Shown here piece by piece: positions 21,113 to 30,762 of a DNA stretch of 64,000 nt. Below the pieces are notes generated by a model, which saw nothing but the letters and a program-made list of their open reading frames with translations, made no database searches and was not told the origin of the DNA. Source of the stretch: Polynucleobacter necessarius (GTDB taxonomy: Bacteria; Pseudomonadota; Gammaproteobacteria; Burkholderiales; Burkholderiaceae); the NCBI RefSeq assembly GCF_900095185.1, contig NZ_LT606948.1, positions 186,001-250,000 of the forward strand, written 5' to 3'. Position 1 is the first letter of the stretch, and each line of letters opens with the position of its first letter. Made by a program: the position numbers and the translations under genes.

Positions 21113-22089
21113 TTATCGAACACCCAAACGCCAAAGAGCAGTAACTTCCTTCGATCGTGCAGAATGCAAAGCATCCGCCTTATCAAAAACTTTTTGATGT
21201 GTAGGCTTAGTATCTAAACGTGCAATCACCTTTAAGCCCGCTTGCACAATCCAATCTTCAAGCACTTCTCTCGAGCGCCACCCCAAATACTCCGCTAGAT
21301 CAGCGAGAATTAGCTAACCCTCACCTTGCGGTAGCAGATGATCTTTAAGTCCCCTTAAAAAACCCTTCAGCATTTGACTATCAGGGTCATACACGGCACG
21401 CTCCAAAGAGGAACTTGGTCTTCTGGCAGGCAACCACGGCGGATTACAAACTATCAGAGCGGCTTTACTTGCAGGAAAAAGATCGGTTTTACTGACTTCA
21501 ATCTGCTGACTCAAACCCAATCGATCAATATTTTTTTGTACACAAGCTATTGCTCGATCATCTAAATCCGTCGCAATGATTTTTCCAACCTCGCGCATCG
21601 CTAAAACAATCGACAAAACCCCCGTACCGACACCGATATCGAAAGCAATTGAATTATTTTGTAACGCTGCAGGCAGGGCGCCTTTAATACGAGCTCGATA
21701 TATTCACCACGGATAGGCGAAAAAACTCCATAGCGCGGATGAACCCGAATCTCCTCATCGTCTCTAGTGAGAACTTGAACGCCAGTCTTACGCCATTCAT
21801 GGGCACTGATAATACCTAGCAGATTGAGCAAGTCGGTGCAAATTAAATACATCAAGAGGGCTTCTGTTTTTTTCTTTTTCAAGCGCATGAGCTCGGGAAG
21901 ATTTTTTTGAAGACCTATCCACCATCCTGGCTAAAGCCTGCAATAGCTTGCCGTGCATTCTGAAAAGCTCCCCTGTAAAAAAGCATCGCTGTACCCTCAC
22001 ACGCCAATCAATAGGCGATATCAGCAGTTAAGGTATCGTCAGCAATCAGAATCTTTTTGTGGGACGCAATCCCGTTTTCTAAATGCCAC
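21113..22089 (-). pseudogene. Class I SAM-dependent methyltransferase, broken
   Basis: Fragments in several frames reconstruct a two-domain methyltransferase of RsmC/PrmC type: an N-terminal part beginning near 22080 (KKILIADDTLTADIAY then TGA), a middle part with VHPRYGVFSPIRGEY (about 21700), the SAM motif GVGTGVLSIVLAMR (about 21620), and NPPWLPARRPSS (about 21440), the catalytic NPPY-type motif. After that an in-frame TAG at 21314-21316 precedes a conserved-looking C-terminus (LILADLAEYLGWRSREVLED) ending at 21113. Several frameshifts and two or more nonsense codons are seen. The substrate is unknown. Confidence 0.8.
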
Positions 22090-23002
22090 TTAGCCTTGGC
22101 CGCCCTCTTCCCACTGCAGCCAGGTATCTTGATTCGCCTAGGTAATCACAAATCGATTGTTTTGATAATCATGAATTGCTTGCTCAATCTCAGCCCGTGT
22201 ATTCATAACGAAGGGACCGTACTGAACAATGGGCTCATGAAGCGGTAAAATGCTGCGAGGATAATCAGTTGTGCGCCTGCAGGTCCAGATTTGGCTTTTA
22301 GGCGGGGGTCCCCCATCCCCAAGGACAATCGCTGCTTACTTGGGCACAGGCCTCAAGTGGGGGCGCCGCTCTCTAAAGCGCCGTCATATACATAGACAAA
22401 CACATTGAGCTCTTTCGCAATGGGATGCTCAAAATCACAATGGGGTGATGTGAACATCCAAAAATAAGAGTGCGGTAGTGATGCCTTGTATTGGACAGGA
22501 TTTCATGATTCTCGTATTGATATAAACCGGCAATCACCTGGACCGTTCCGCCATTAACCATATCTACCTTTGGAATATCCTCCCTCAATCTAGATATCTT
22601 TATATCCAGCCTCTTTCATCTTCTCATTAGCAGGCAAGTTAATTCAAAGTTAAAAGCCGCGCAGCGCCACTTACCTGTTGTGGCATCTCTGAATGAATAA
22701 TGCCTCGTCCGGCAGTCATCCACTGCATACCACCAGTCTTTAAATGACCTGGGTTACTCAAATGATCCTCTCATGCAACCTATATGGCCCTCAAGCATAT
22801 AGGTGACCGTCTTAAAACCTCTATGTGGGTGAGCAGGAAAACCTGCTACATAGTCATTGGGATCATGTGAAGAAAATTCATCGAGCATCAAAAAAGGATC
22901 TAAACGAACTTGATTCTGACCGCCAAGACTTCGACGCAATTTCACACCCGCACCATCAGAAGTATCAATACCAGGAATAATGGTTTGAATATTTCGGATC
23001 AT
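22090..23002 (-). pseudogene. Pirin family protein, broken
   Basis: The start at 23002 is good and the first 75 residues are clean pirin: VKLRRSLGGQNQVRLDPFLM, then FPAHPHRGFKTVTYMLEGH with the metal-binding His residues. Frame breaks near 22765; later pieces (KVDMVNGGTVQVIAGL near 22540 and RILPLHEPIVQYGPFVMNT near 22230) lie in different frames, ending at 22090 with a TAG a few codons before. Pirins are cupin metalloproteins, some with quercetinase activity. It begins 20 bases after the CMD gene stop on the same strand. Confidence 0.85.
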
Positions 23003-23022
23003 ATTCAGAGGTACAGCTCTAT

Positions 23023-23574
23023 TTAAGCGGGTGGATGATCTTCAGGATTCACATCTAGCGCCATTAAAAAGCGAGAAACCATGTTATACGCTGCAATCAC
23101 TGTAACCAACTCGACGATATCTGTACTACCCAAAGATGCTTGTAAGCGCTTCCTGAGATCAGGATCAACTTTAATGTTGCGTGTCATCTGAAAAGTTAAG
23201 TCAGCAGCATCATGTTCAACTGCCGAAAACAACCCCTTTGGAAAATTGGGCTGGCCAATTAAACGCAAGCCTTGTACCTGCTCTTCGCTACCCCCAGCCT
23301 TTTTAAATGCGGGCGCATGATGAAAAAATTCATACTCGGCACCATTGAGGACCGCCACGCCACACATTGTCAACTCACGCAATTTAGGGTCCAAAGAGAG
23401 ATTATTACGAATCTCCCCAATAAAATGATTCCAACCTTCAGAAATTGGAACGCTATGCAAGAGCATGCGATCCAAATTAATGAACTGGCCACCACGGCGC
23501 TGACGAATGGCTGCCACCAGCTCTGCTGGTTCAGCTAAATCCATAGGCTGATAAGGAATTAAACGTTCTGTCAT
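23023..23574 (-). CDS. Carboxymuconolactone decarboxylase (AhpD-like) family protein
   Basis: A 183-residue protein with the CMD helical fold: NLSLDPKLRELTMCGVAVLNGAE, EYEFFHHAPAFKKAGGSEEQ and DLTFQMTRNIKVDPDL are typical. The redox CxxCH pair of AhpD is absent (only one Cys, in TMCGV), so a peroxidase cofactor role is unlikely and the activity is unknown. It sits 26 bases after a Bug-family binding protein and 20 bases before pirin, all on the minus strand. The frame is intact while pirin and the methyltransferase after it are decayed, so it may be functional or simply not yet hit. Confidence 0.8.
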   Translation of the reverse strand: MTERLIPYQPMDLAEPAELVAAIRQRRGGQFINLDRMLLHSVPISEGWNHFIGEIRNNLSLDPKLRELTMCGVAVLNGAEYEFFHHAPAFKKAGGSEEQVQGLRLIGQPNFPKGLFSAVEHDAADLTFQMTRNIKVDPDLRKRLQASLGSTDIVELVTVIAAYNMVSRFLMALDVNPEDHPPA

Positions 23575-23600
23575 ACATCATGAATCAACCTTTTATTTGT

Positions 23601-24614
23601 TTACTGTGCTGTCTCTTTGAGATTGTTTTCAATTACGAACTTACCCCAGATACCAATTTGCTTGCCAATAAATTCACGCGCAGCTTCTGGCTTGCCACCA
23701 ACGATATCAATGCCTTGTACTTTGAACTTTTCAGCAACTGCAGGTGTTTTCAAAGCCTTTTTTAATGCCTTATTCATTGCGTCCACTATTGGTGCAGGTG
23801 TTTTACCAGGCGCTAAAACTGCCCACCAAGCTGGCGCACTAAATCCCGGGAAGCCACTCTCTGAGATTGTCGGGACATTTAGCAATGAAGGAGATCTTTT
23901 AGCAGTAGTTATCACCAAAGGAATGACGCCACCACTATCCACATGAGGCTTGACCAAGAACTCTGAGCCTACTGCTAATTCAACTTGACCGCCCAAAGCA
24001 TCCTGCATCAAAGGACCACCACCACGATACGGAATATGGTTCCAATCAAAGCCAACTTGTTTCACAAGTCGCGCCATTGCCAAGTGTCCTAAGCTACCAA
24101 TTCCAATGGAACCATAGCTAAATTGCTGGCCTGTTTTGGAGAGATCAACCAACTGTTTAAAGCTAGTAATGCCAGACTTTTTGCTTGCCACCAATACCAT
24201 TGGCGATGTTCCAATTAACACTACAGGTGCAATATCTTTAATCGTGTCATAGGGAAGTTTGTCTTTCAGGCTCGGATTTACGCCGTGAGTATCAAACACC
24301 ACAGCAAAAGTGTAACCATCGGGATCAGAACGCGTCATCGCTAATGTGCCAATGACACCAGAAGCTCCGCCAATATTTTCTACAATTACGTTTTGCTTCA
24401 ACTCAGCCTGCAATGCAGGCGCCAATACCCGAGCCACCTGATCAACCGAACCCCCCGGTGGAAATACGGCAATTAAGCGAATTGGTTTTTGGGTTGGCCA
24501 AGCTCCAACCCCCGCACCTTGTGCACAGACAAGACTAGCGCAGCCAAAAGCCAATAAGACGCCCAATAAGCTATTTTTCAGGGCTTTTTTAGCCATTTTT
24601 AAATGATCCAACAT
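23601..24614 (-). CDS. Tripartite tricarboxylate transporter (Bug family) periplasmic binding protein
   Basis: A 337-residue Bug-family solute receptor for an organic acid. It has a signal peptide (hydrophobic core LLGVLLAFGCASLVCAQG), the N-lobe motif RLIAVFPPGGSVDQVARVLA, and DPDGYTFAVVFDTHGVNP. The ATG at 24614 is favoured because GGAGG lies seven bases upstream; an internal Met (MAKKAL) is six codons in. Bug proteins are often orphan receptors in Burkholderiales and ligand cannot be read. It is the only intact one of three Bug genes in this window. Confidence 0.9.
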   Translation of the reverse strand: MLDHLKMAKKALKNSLLGVLLAFGCASLVCAQGAGVGAWPTQKPIRLIAVFPPGGSVDQVARVLAPALQAELKQNVIVENIGGASGVIGTLAMTRSDPDGYTFAVVFDTHGVNPSLKDKLPYDTIKDIAPVVLIGTSPMVLVASKKSGITSFKQLVDLSKTGQQFSYGSIGIGSLGHLAMARLVKQVGFDWNHIPYRGGGPLMQDALGGQVELAVGSEFLVKPHVDSGGVIPLVITTAKRSPSLLNVPTISESGFPGFSAPAWWAVLAPGKTPAPIVDAMNKALKKALKTPAVAEKFKVQGIDIVGGKPEAAREFIGKQIGIWGKFVIENNLKETAQ

Positions 24615-24701
24615 GGATTTGCCTCCTGTAATAATGCCTCAAGATTAACACCCCCTTAGTCTATTTGCTCGATAATACAAAGGAAGCCAAGTGAGAGAAA
24701 C

Positions 24702-25475
24702 ATGAAGTTGATTCTAAATATTGCCGCCTATTTATTTGTCAGCCTAGATGGATTGCCAGAGCTACGCGCCAAGACGCTAGATGAGTGCAATAGTCGCAAC
24801 CTTAAAGGGACCATCCTACTAACTGGCGAGGGCATCAACATGTTCCTTGCCAGCAAGCCAGAGGAGCTTCGAGGATTTGTGGATTGGTTGCGCCTTGATC
24901 CGCACTTTAACCCTCTCACCACAAAAGAAAGCTGGTCAGATGAACAGCCTTTCAAGAAAATGCTGTTCAAACTGAAAAATGAAATTATTCGCATGAATCA
25001 TCCGACCCTTCGCCCAGAAGAAGGTCGTGCCAATTTTATTAGCCCCAAGAAGCTCCAAGAGTGGTTGGATCGCGGCACTGATGATCTGGGTCGTCCTGTG
25101 GTGATGGTAGATACTCGGAATGCTTTCGAGGTTGAATACGGCACTTTTGAGAATGCTTTACTTTTCAATATTGAAAAGTTCACAGAGTTTCCCGCCGCTA
25201 TTTCAGCTCATAAAGATGAGTTAGTCGATAAAACACTCGTGAGCTTTTGCACTGGTGGTATTCGTTGCGAAAAATCTGGTCTATATATGCGAGAGATTGG
25301 CATGCAACACAGCTATCAATTAGAAGGCGGTATTCTGAAATACTTTGAAGAGGTCGGCTCTCCTCCTTATCAAGGAAGCTGTTTTGTCTTTGATGAGCGC
25401 GAAGCATTGGAACCCAGCTTGGATTCCATTCCTGCAGAACACTCTATTCGAAAAAATCCACACTATTTCCACTGA
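24702..25475 (+). CDS. trhO: tRNA uridine(34) hydroxylase (rhodanese family, YceA/TrhO)
   Basis: TrhO hydroxylates U34 of certain tRNAs with oxygen. The 257-residue protein opens with ILNIAAYLFVSLDGL and GTILLTGEGINMFLA, both family marks, and holds a rhodanese domain with the active-site loop CTGGIRCEKS (Cys near residue 183). It ends soon after CFVFDEREALEPSL, shorter than E. coli YceA, which has extra C-terminal Cys-rich sequence; I cannot tell if this is natural for the genus. It is intact and divergent from the Bug gene. Confidence 0.88.
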   Translation: MKLILNIAAYLFVSLDGLPELRAKTLDECNSRNLKGTILLTGEGINMFLASKPEELRGFVDWLRLDPHFNPLTTKESWSDEQPFKKMLFKLKNEIIRMNHPTLRPEEGRANFISPKKLQEWLDRGTDDLGRPVVMVDTRNAFEVEYGTFENALLFNIEKFTEFPAAISAHKDELVDKTLVSFCTGGIRCEKSGLYMREIGMQHSYQLEGGILKYFEEVGSPPYQGSCFVFDEREALEPSLDSIPAEHSIRKNPHYFH

Positions 25476-25553
25476 AAATTAATGCACCCTATATACAAGA
25501 AATCTATGAGCTCATTACCGAATATTGTAATCCTTGGCGACTACGAGCGCGCC

Positions 25554-25563
25554 CTCCGCTCCG
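25554..25563 (+). repeat. 5-bp tandem duplication (CTCCG twice)
   Basis: CTCCGCTCCG inside the hydroxyacid dehydrogenase pseudogene; one copy removed gives the expected codons for ALRR. Confidence 0.75.
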
Positions 25564-25569
25564 CCGCTT

Positions 25570-25603
25570 CTCCAATTGGAACAAGCCTCCAATTGGAACA
25601 AGC
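25570..25603 (+). repeat. 17-bp perfect tandem duplication
   Basis: Two exact adjacent copies of CTCCAATTGGAACAAGC. The unit is not a multiple of three and shifts the reading frame of the hydroxyacid dehydrogenase gene. Confidence 0.95.
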
Positions 25604-26505
25604 TTTATCAACTGACCAACCTTACGATTTATCACGAGCCTTTACGAGACCAAGCTCTCTATGAAGCTGTAAAAGATGCAGATGTAATTGCAATCGTAAG
25701 AGATCGCTCGCCTTTTAATGAAGGCTTGATTGCACGTTTGCCAAAACTCAAATTTTTAATATTTACTGGTGAACGCAATGGCACTCTAGAAGCATCTACT
25801 CTAGTTTCGAGAAATATTCCGATGGCCTATACACCTGGTGGCCCTCCAAAAGAAACAACCACTGAACTCACTTGGGCTTTGATCTTAGGTACATCCAAAC
25901 GCTTAATTGAGGAAAATAAATTAATCGCGTCTGGTGGCTAGCGCGACTCTCTATCTGTACTGCCGATGCTCCCTGATGAACGCCTGAGCATAATGGGCTT
26001 GGGTGCAATTGGTAGTCGCGTAGCACGTGTGGGCGCAGCGTTTGGCATGGAGTCCGCGCATGACTCCAGAACGTGCTGCTGCTGAGAATGCTAAGGCAGT
26101 AAGCCTTGATGAGTTCCTGAAAACTTCTAAGGTGGTCTCAATGCATCTAGTTGCTGGACCTGGGACCAAGGGATTAATTAGTTCTGATCAATTGGCACTC
26201 ATGCGTCCCAATTCGATCTTGGTCAATCCGTCTCGCTCGGCGCTTATTAATATGGGCGATCTACAAACTGCGCTAGCAGCTGGTCGGCCAAGTCAAGCAG
26301 CGGTAGATGTTTTTGATATTGAACCACTTCCGGAAAAAGATGCATTAGGCAATACACCTAATCCACTGGTAACGCCGCATCTTGAATTTATTGCCGAACC
26401 TATCTTTGCTACTTTCTCAAAAGGAATTACCGAGACTCTAGAAGCATGGGTAGAAAATAAACCCGTACCGCATCCCTTTAATCCACAATAGCCCTGCTTG
26501 ATTTC

Positions 26506-27051
26506 ATGCAACCCTACACCCTTTCTCCGCTCCAACGTTTTATTAGCTTTAGCAAAATTGGCCTTTCGGGTTTTGGAGGCGTACTTCCTTTGGCCAGAAG
26601 GACGTTAGTTGAACGCGATAAAGTTCTGACATCGGAAGAATTTAGCGCCATTCTCGGAATCTGCCAGATTGTTTCAGGCCCAAATATTGTGAACTTAGCG
26701 GTCTGTGTAGCCTCGAGATTTGGCGGCGCAAGAGGAGCTTTTGCTGCGGTGCTTGGCCTAATCCTGGGGCCAATCGCTCTTGTAATATTGCTTGCAACAC
26801 TCTATGAGCATTACAGCTATATTGCAACGGTTAAAGGAGTCTTGCGCGGTATTTCTGCCGTAGGAGTCGGCCTCATTGCCTCGACTGGATTAAAAATACT
26901 GCGCGATGAATTTCATTACCCAGCGATGTTTTTAGTCGTCGCAGTCACCATTCTATGCGCCACTTATTTTCATTTAGGCTTAGGATGGGTAGTGCTAACA
27001 GCATCACCATTAGCTATATTCTTGGCACGCAAAAAGGCTCAGCGTAGATGA
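26506..27051 (+). CDS. Chromate transporter family protein, N-terminal-type half
   Basis: A 181-residue integral membrane protein of the CHR family, short form. It has FSKIGLSGFGGVLPLARR, ICQIVSGPNIVNLAVCVA and several hydrophobic helices. Short CHR proteins work as pairs of about 180-200 residues encoded side by side; the partner directly downstream overlaps it by four bases (ATGA) but is broken. So although this frame is open, the transporter pair is probably inactive. Substrate may be chromate or another oxyanion; this is not shown by the sequence. Confidence 0.82.
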   Translation: MQPYTLSPLQRFISFSKIGLSGFGGVLPLARRTLVERDKVLTSEEFSAILGICQIVSGPNIVNLAVCVASRFGGARGAFAAVLGLILGPIALVILLATLYEHYSYIATVKGVLRGISAVGVGLIASTGLKILRDEFHYPAMFLVVAVTILCATYFHLGLGWVVLTASPLAIFLARKKAQRR

Positions 27052-27404
27052 ACATACTGTTGAGTCTATTTTTGAAGCTATCTGCGTTCTCCATGATTTG
27101 TCGGTGTAAATGCACTTTTACCTGAATTATTAAATTTGGCTGTCTATCAAGAGCGGTGGATAGATTTGCAAACATTTTCTGATTACTTTGCGATTGCCCA
27201 AGCTGCTCCAGGGCCCAATTTCATGACAGCTACTCTATTGGGCTAGTTCTCTCTTCCGCTTGGGAGATTGCCCTACAAATTCACCAGGGTATTGCGGTCT
27301 ACATCTTGACCATCACTATTATCGGCTTTACCTTATTCACACGCTGGCATCCACTTTATTGCATTGCAATTGGTGGAGCACTAGGCGCCCTGGGATTTAT
27401 TTAG
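27048..27404 (+). pseudogene. Chromate transporter partner half, broken
   Basis: Starts at an ATG overlapping the first half gene. The beginning LLSLFLKLSAFSMI breaks frame near 27098; the second frame continues as VNALLPELLNLAVYQERWIDL and FAIAQAAPGPNFMTATLLG, then TGG to TAG at 27244-27246. After another frameshift the end reads YILTITIIGFTLFTRW to a TAG at 27402-27404. At about 119 codons it is also shorter than its partner, so there may be an internal deletion. Confidence 0.85.
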
Positions 27405-27424
27405 ATCACTTTAAGAAAATTACT

Positions 27425-28134
27425 ATGCAAGTCCATCAAAAATTTCCAGCTTACCTACTCTGTCTTCTTGCAATATTTGCAACTTCGATTTTTGCTCAGA
27501 GCAGCTATCCAAGCAAACCAATTCATTTCATAGTGCCTTATGGTACCGGTGGAAGCGCCGACTCGAGAAGCCGACAGCTCTCTCAAAAGATGAGCCTCAT
27601 TCTCAAGCAGCCCATAGTTATCGATAACAAGCTAGGTGCCGGCGGGAATATCGGCACTGAATTTATTGCTCGTACAGCACCAGATGGATACACTATTGGT
27701 ATGGGAAATTTTGCTCCCATGGCAGTCAATAAAACATTGTTTGGAAATTTGCGTTACGCCCCTGAAACGGATTTGACTCCTATCATCGCGGTTGAAAAAG
27801 GTCCATTAGTCTTAGTCGTGAATCCTAATTCACCCTATAAAACTGTTCAGGATATTGTTGTAGCAGCAAAAGCTCAACCTAACGTTTGAATATTTTCTTC
27901 AGCCGGAATCGGTGGCAGCCATCAACTCTCTGCTGAGCCCTTTGAATTCAATGCAGGTATTCAGATGATTCATGTCCCTTATAAGGGTGGATCTGGCGCT
28001 GTAACCGATCTCATGGCAGGCAATGTTGATTTCATGTTTGACAAAATGTATTCGGCTGTGCCCGGTATCAAGGCTGACAAAATTTGTCCTCTCGCCATTA
28101 CCAGTAACAAACGCTCGCTTTTACTGCCAAGTGT
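27425..28134 (+). pseudogene. Bug-family binding protein, 5' part, cut by an inversion breakpoint
   Basis: Signal peptide (FPAYLLCLLAIFATSIFAQS), then KPIHFIVPYGTGGSADSRSR and APDGYTIGMGNFAPMAVN show a Bug/tripartite tricarboxylate receptor. A TGG-to-TGA nonsense change at 27887-27889 lies before IFSSAGIGGSHQLSAE. The frame continues to LLLPSV and stops being Bug sequence at 28134, where it joins the 3' end of a hydroxyacyl-CoA dehydrogenase. The missing 3' end of this gene is on the opposite strand at 33050-33274; computationally joining GT of 28133-28134 to the reverse complement from 33274 gives the expected LPSVPSFVELGY. Confidence 0.92.
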
Positions 28135-28293
28135 TTGAGTGACCGAATTGAGAATGGTAAGTTTGGTATGAAAACCGGCGAAGGATTTTTTACCTGGACT
28201 GCTGAAACTATTCAAGCAGAGCGCGAGCGTTATCAAGATGCATGGCGTGCCGGCTTGAAGATTATTCAAAAAGATTTGCCAGAGATTAAATAG
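28135..28293 (+). pseudogene. 3-hydroxyacyl-CoA dehydrogenase, 3' fragment, displaced by inversion
   Basis: In one frame this stretch reads LSDRIENGKFGMKTGEGFF and on to KIIQKDLPEIK with a TAG at 28291-28293, the typical C-terminal end of a 3-hydroxyacyl-CoA dehydrogenase (GKxGxKxGxGFF motif). Its 5' partner is on the minus strand at 33275-33993. The reading frame is preserved if the two are joined at TGT/TTG. Confidence 0.92.
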
Positions 28294-28311
28294 TAATAAC
28301 CAAAACGGAAG

Positions 28312-29517
28312 TTATGAAATATCTTTGAGGTGAAGTTTTCTCAGGTGCGGGGCTAGGCGATAGGTAATGACAACCACTGCAATGGTTGTGACTCCGCCAA
28401 ATATAATTGAGGGTACTAGCCCTATTATGCTTGCAGCGATGCCTGATTCAAGAGCTCCTAATTCATTTGATGATCCAATAAAGATCCCATTTATAGCGCT
28501 TATCCTGCCACGCATGTGATCTGGTGTTGTCAATTGCATGATGCTCCCTCGAATGACTACGGAAACTGAGTCAAAGCACCCGGAGATCAGCAAAAAGAAT
28601 GCGCATAGCCAAAGATTGCTGGAGATGCCAAAGACAATAATCGCCATACCAAATCCTGCAACGGATATAAGTAGATGCTTGCCAGAGTCTGTCAAAATAG
28701 GGTGCCGCGCTAAATAAATTCCTGTTACAACGGCACCTGCCGCGGGCGCGGCACGCAGAATGCCTAGTATTTCTGGCCCCGAGTTCAGTCCTTCTTTTAC
28801 AAACGCCGGCAAGATAGAAACCGCGCCACCAAAAAGTACTGCAAACATATCGAGCGCCATGATGCTCAAAATAAGCTCATGTTTTCTGACGTAGTGAAAG
28901 CCTTCTAAAAAACTTTTGAGAAAGTGTTTCGATAGATTGCTAGATTTCTCTTGGGGTACCTTAATGAAGGCAATGCCATATAGTCCAACTGCGCCACACA
29001 ATGCAGCAAGTAGATATGTCCATTCAAGGCCAGCAAAACCAATTGTGAGGCCGCCTAGTCCAGAGCCAGCTACTACGCAAATCTGAAAAGCTGAAGATGC
29101 ATAGGCGGTGTAATGTGGTAATTGATCACGTGGGATGATTTGACCAAACAGTGCGTGATAAGAGGGTCTGAGTAATGCTCTGCCAACGCCGATGAATGCG
29201 ACGGCGGTGTAAATTAATGGTTCTGGTGGGGTCAACCATCCTAGTGATACGGCTGTTAAAAAAAGACCTGCCACAATGTGAATCAGACAGGCAAGCGCGG
29301 CAATCCATTTACGCGAGTAGTGATCTACCGCATGTCCTGAGTAAAGCGCTAGCGCAAAGTAGGGAATGAGCTCAGCAAGGCCAATTAGACCGAGTGAAAC
29401 TACGCTATTGGTAATTTCATATAAATGCCATCCTATAGCCACCATTGTGACTTGATAGCATAGGGTTGCGCCTATGCGGTACAGCAGAAGGGTTCTAAAG
29501 GCTTTTCCAGGATTCAT
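28312..29517 (-). CDS. Major facilitator superfamily transporter
   Basis: A 401-residue, intact MFS protein of the enterobactin-exporter-like/MFS_3 group with twelve predicted helices. The loop after helix 2 reads GHAVDHYSRKWIAAL, the MFS-A motif position, and LQ-like TTPDHMRGRISAINGIFIGSSNELG is a hallmark of this group. Substrate cannot be read. It lies just inside the inverted segment, 18 bases from the displaced dehydrogenase tail, and is divergent from the b561 gene with only about 43 bases between starts. Confidence 0.85.
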   Translation of the reverse strand: MNPGKAFRTLLLYRIGATLCYQVTMVAIGWHLYEITNSVVSLGLIGLAELIPYFALALYSGHAVDHYSRKWIAALACLIHIVAGLFLTAVSLGWLTPPEPLIYTAVAFIGVGRALLRPSYHALFGQIIPRDQLPHYTAYASSAFQICVVAGSGLGGLTIGFAGLEWTYLLAALCGAVGLYGIAFIKVPQEKSSNLSKHFLKSFLEGFHYVRKHELILSIMALDMFAVLFGGAVSILPAFVKEGLNSGPEILGILRAAPAAGAVVTGIYLARHPILTDSGKHLLISVAGFGMAIIVFGISSNLWLCAFFLLISGCFDSVSVVIRGSIMQLTTPDHMRGRISAINGIFIGSSNELGALESGIAASIIGLVPSIIFGGVTTIAVVVITYRLAPHLRKLHLKDIS

Positions 29518-29560
29518 GAATCCTTTGCATTTTAAGGGAGAGCTGCTTTATCCTTATCGC

Positions 29561-30241
29561 ATGAAGATAATCATTCGCATATGGGATTTGCCAATCCGCT
29601 TATTTCATTGGTTGTTAGTGCTCTGCATTATTGGGAGTTTTATTAGCGTTAATCTGGGTGGCAATGCGATTCAATGGCATGCTTATTTTGGATACAGCAT
29701 TTTGACTCTGCTGCTCTTCAGAATTATCTGGGGATTCGTTGGCTCTACCCATGCGCGTTTTATATCGTTCTTTCCAAGCAAAAAAGCAATTATCGATTAT
29801 TTGCAAGGTAGTTCGCCTCGCGTTCTTGGCCACAATCCAGTGGGTGCATTATCGGTATTTGCACTCCTCTTTGTGCTCTGTGTTCAAGTTGCTACTGGTT
29901 TATTTGTGGATGATGAAATCGCATTTCAAGGGCCACTTGCTAAGTATGTGCCTGGACGGGTATCTTCATTTTTGTCAGAGATACATGAAGGCAACCAAGT
30001 GGTGATTCTCACTCTGATTACGATTCATATCGCAGCGATCTGGTTCTACAAAAAATTTAAAGGTGAAAATCTTATCAAGCCGATCATCACTGGGGATCAA
30101 GAAATTGACCCAAGTGAGGCGGCTAATTATCTGCCTACTGACTTGGGTCGCGCCTCCAAGGATGGGGTCTTACAGCGCGGATTTGCTCTATTAATTTTAG
30201 GCTTGATCGTGGTAGTGGTGGGTTATTACATGACAAAGTAA
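29561..30241 (+). CDS. Cytochrome b561 domain protein
   Basis: A di-heme b-type membrane cytochrome, about 226 residues, with four core helices and heme-ligating His in IRLFHWLLVLC, IQWHAYFGYS, SEIHEGNQ and TIHIAAIW. The start at 29561 is chosen because AGGGAG precedes it and the N-terminus IRIWDLPIRLFHW is conserved; the frame is open further up. It is followed by the convergent cytochrome c' gene, an arrangement common in betaproteobacteria, and may pass electrons to it. A fifth C-terminal helix ends the protein. Confidence 0.9.
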   Translation: MKIIIRIWDLPIRLFHWLLVLCIIGSFISVNLGGNAIQWHAYFGYSILTLLLFRIIWGFVGSTHARFISFFPSKKAIIDYLQGSSPRVLGHNPVGALSVFALLFVLCVQVATGLFVDDEIAFQGPLAKYVPGRVSSFLSEIHEGNQVVILTLITIHIAAIWFYKKFKGENLIKPIITGDQEIDPSEAANYLPTDLGRASKDGVLQRGFALLILGLIVVVVGYYMTK

Positions 30242-30247
30242 AAAGGC

Positions 30248-30700
30248 TTATTTCTTTTTGAAATCATCATGACAGCCTTTGCATGTTGCACCAGCAGCAC
30301 CAAAAGCTTTTTTAATACTCTCAAGATCGCCTGATTGAGCGGCTTTATTGAGATCAGCCACTGTTAATTGCATTTTGTCAGAGGCAGCTTTGAATTTTGC
30401 GTTGTCCAACCAAACGGCATGTTGCGCTTTTCCGCCTTCAGTGCCAGGTCCAAATGCTTGCCAAGGTAAAGTCGACATCATGGAAACAATAGCGGCGTTT
30501 TTTGCTACTTCATCTTTGTTGAATGGAGCTTCGCCTTTGACAACTCCGCCAATTTTCCCAAAAGAATTGGCCATGACGGTATAGACGCTTTGGCGATATT
30601 TGATGGCGTCTTCTGGCTTTTGAAATTGTGCATATGCTTGACCGGCACACATTGCTAAAACAGTAGCTGCGCTTCCTAAAACCAATTTCTGAAATTTCAT
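30248..30700 (-). CDS. Cytochrome c'
   Basis: A periplasmic four-helix-bundle c-type cytochrome, 150 residues. It has a signal peptide (LVLGSAATVLAMCAGQAYAQ) and the C-terminal heme motif CKGCHDDFKKK, at the very end as in this family. Cytochromes c' bind NO and CO and may protect from nitric oxide. Heme attachment would need the ccm system encoded later in this window. It converges with the b561 gene, six bases apart. Intact. Confidence 0.93.
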   Translation of the reverse strand: MKFQKLVLGSAATVLAMCAGQAYAQFQKPEDAIKYRQSVYTVMANSFGKIGGVVKGEAPFNKDEVAKNAAIVSMMSTLPWQAFGPGTEGGKAQHAVWLDNAKFKAASDKMQLTVADLNKAAQSGDLESIKKAFGAAGATCKGCHDDFKKK

Positions 30701-30762
30701 AAGAGTTCTCCCTAATCAGTGCATTGCGTCATTTCAGCATATCTCAAAATGGGTATTTCCGC

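Larger units (their letters stand above)
25506..26491 (+). pseudogene. D-2-hydroxyacid dehydrogenase, broken
   Basis: NAD-dependent 2-hydroxyacid dehydrogenase remnant. The start MSSLPNIVILGDYERAL (25506) loses frame through two tandem duplications (5 bp at 25554-25563, 17 bp at 25570-25603); the catalytic-domain start then reads NWNKLYQLTNLTIYHEPL. TGG to TAG at 25939-25941 interrupts ASGG-W-RDSL. The Rossmann motif MGLGAIGSRVARVGAAFGME follows, then a deletion near 26048 shifts frame into WSPRMTPERAAA. The C-terminus TPHLEFIAEPIFATFSKG reaches 26491. Computationally removing the two duplications restores the expected reading ALRRFSNWNKL, which shows directly how the gene broke. Confidence 0.92.

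Noticed and set aside
23601-24614. Assigning a ligand (citrate, glutamate) to the Bug protein
   Set aside because: Nothing in the sequence or intact neighbours supports a particular ligand.
26506-27404. An intact two-gene chromate transporter
   Set aside because: The first half is open but the partner half has two frameshifts and a TAG, and short CHR proteins need both halves.
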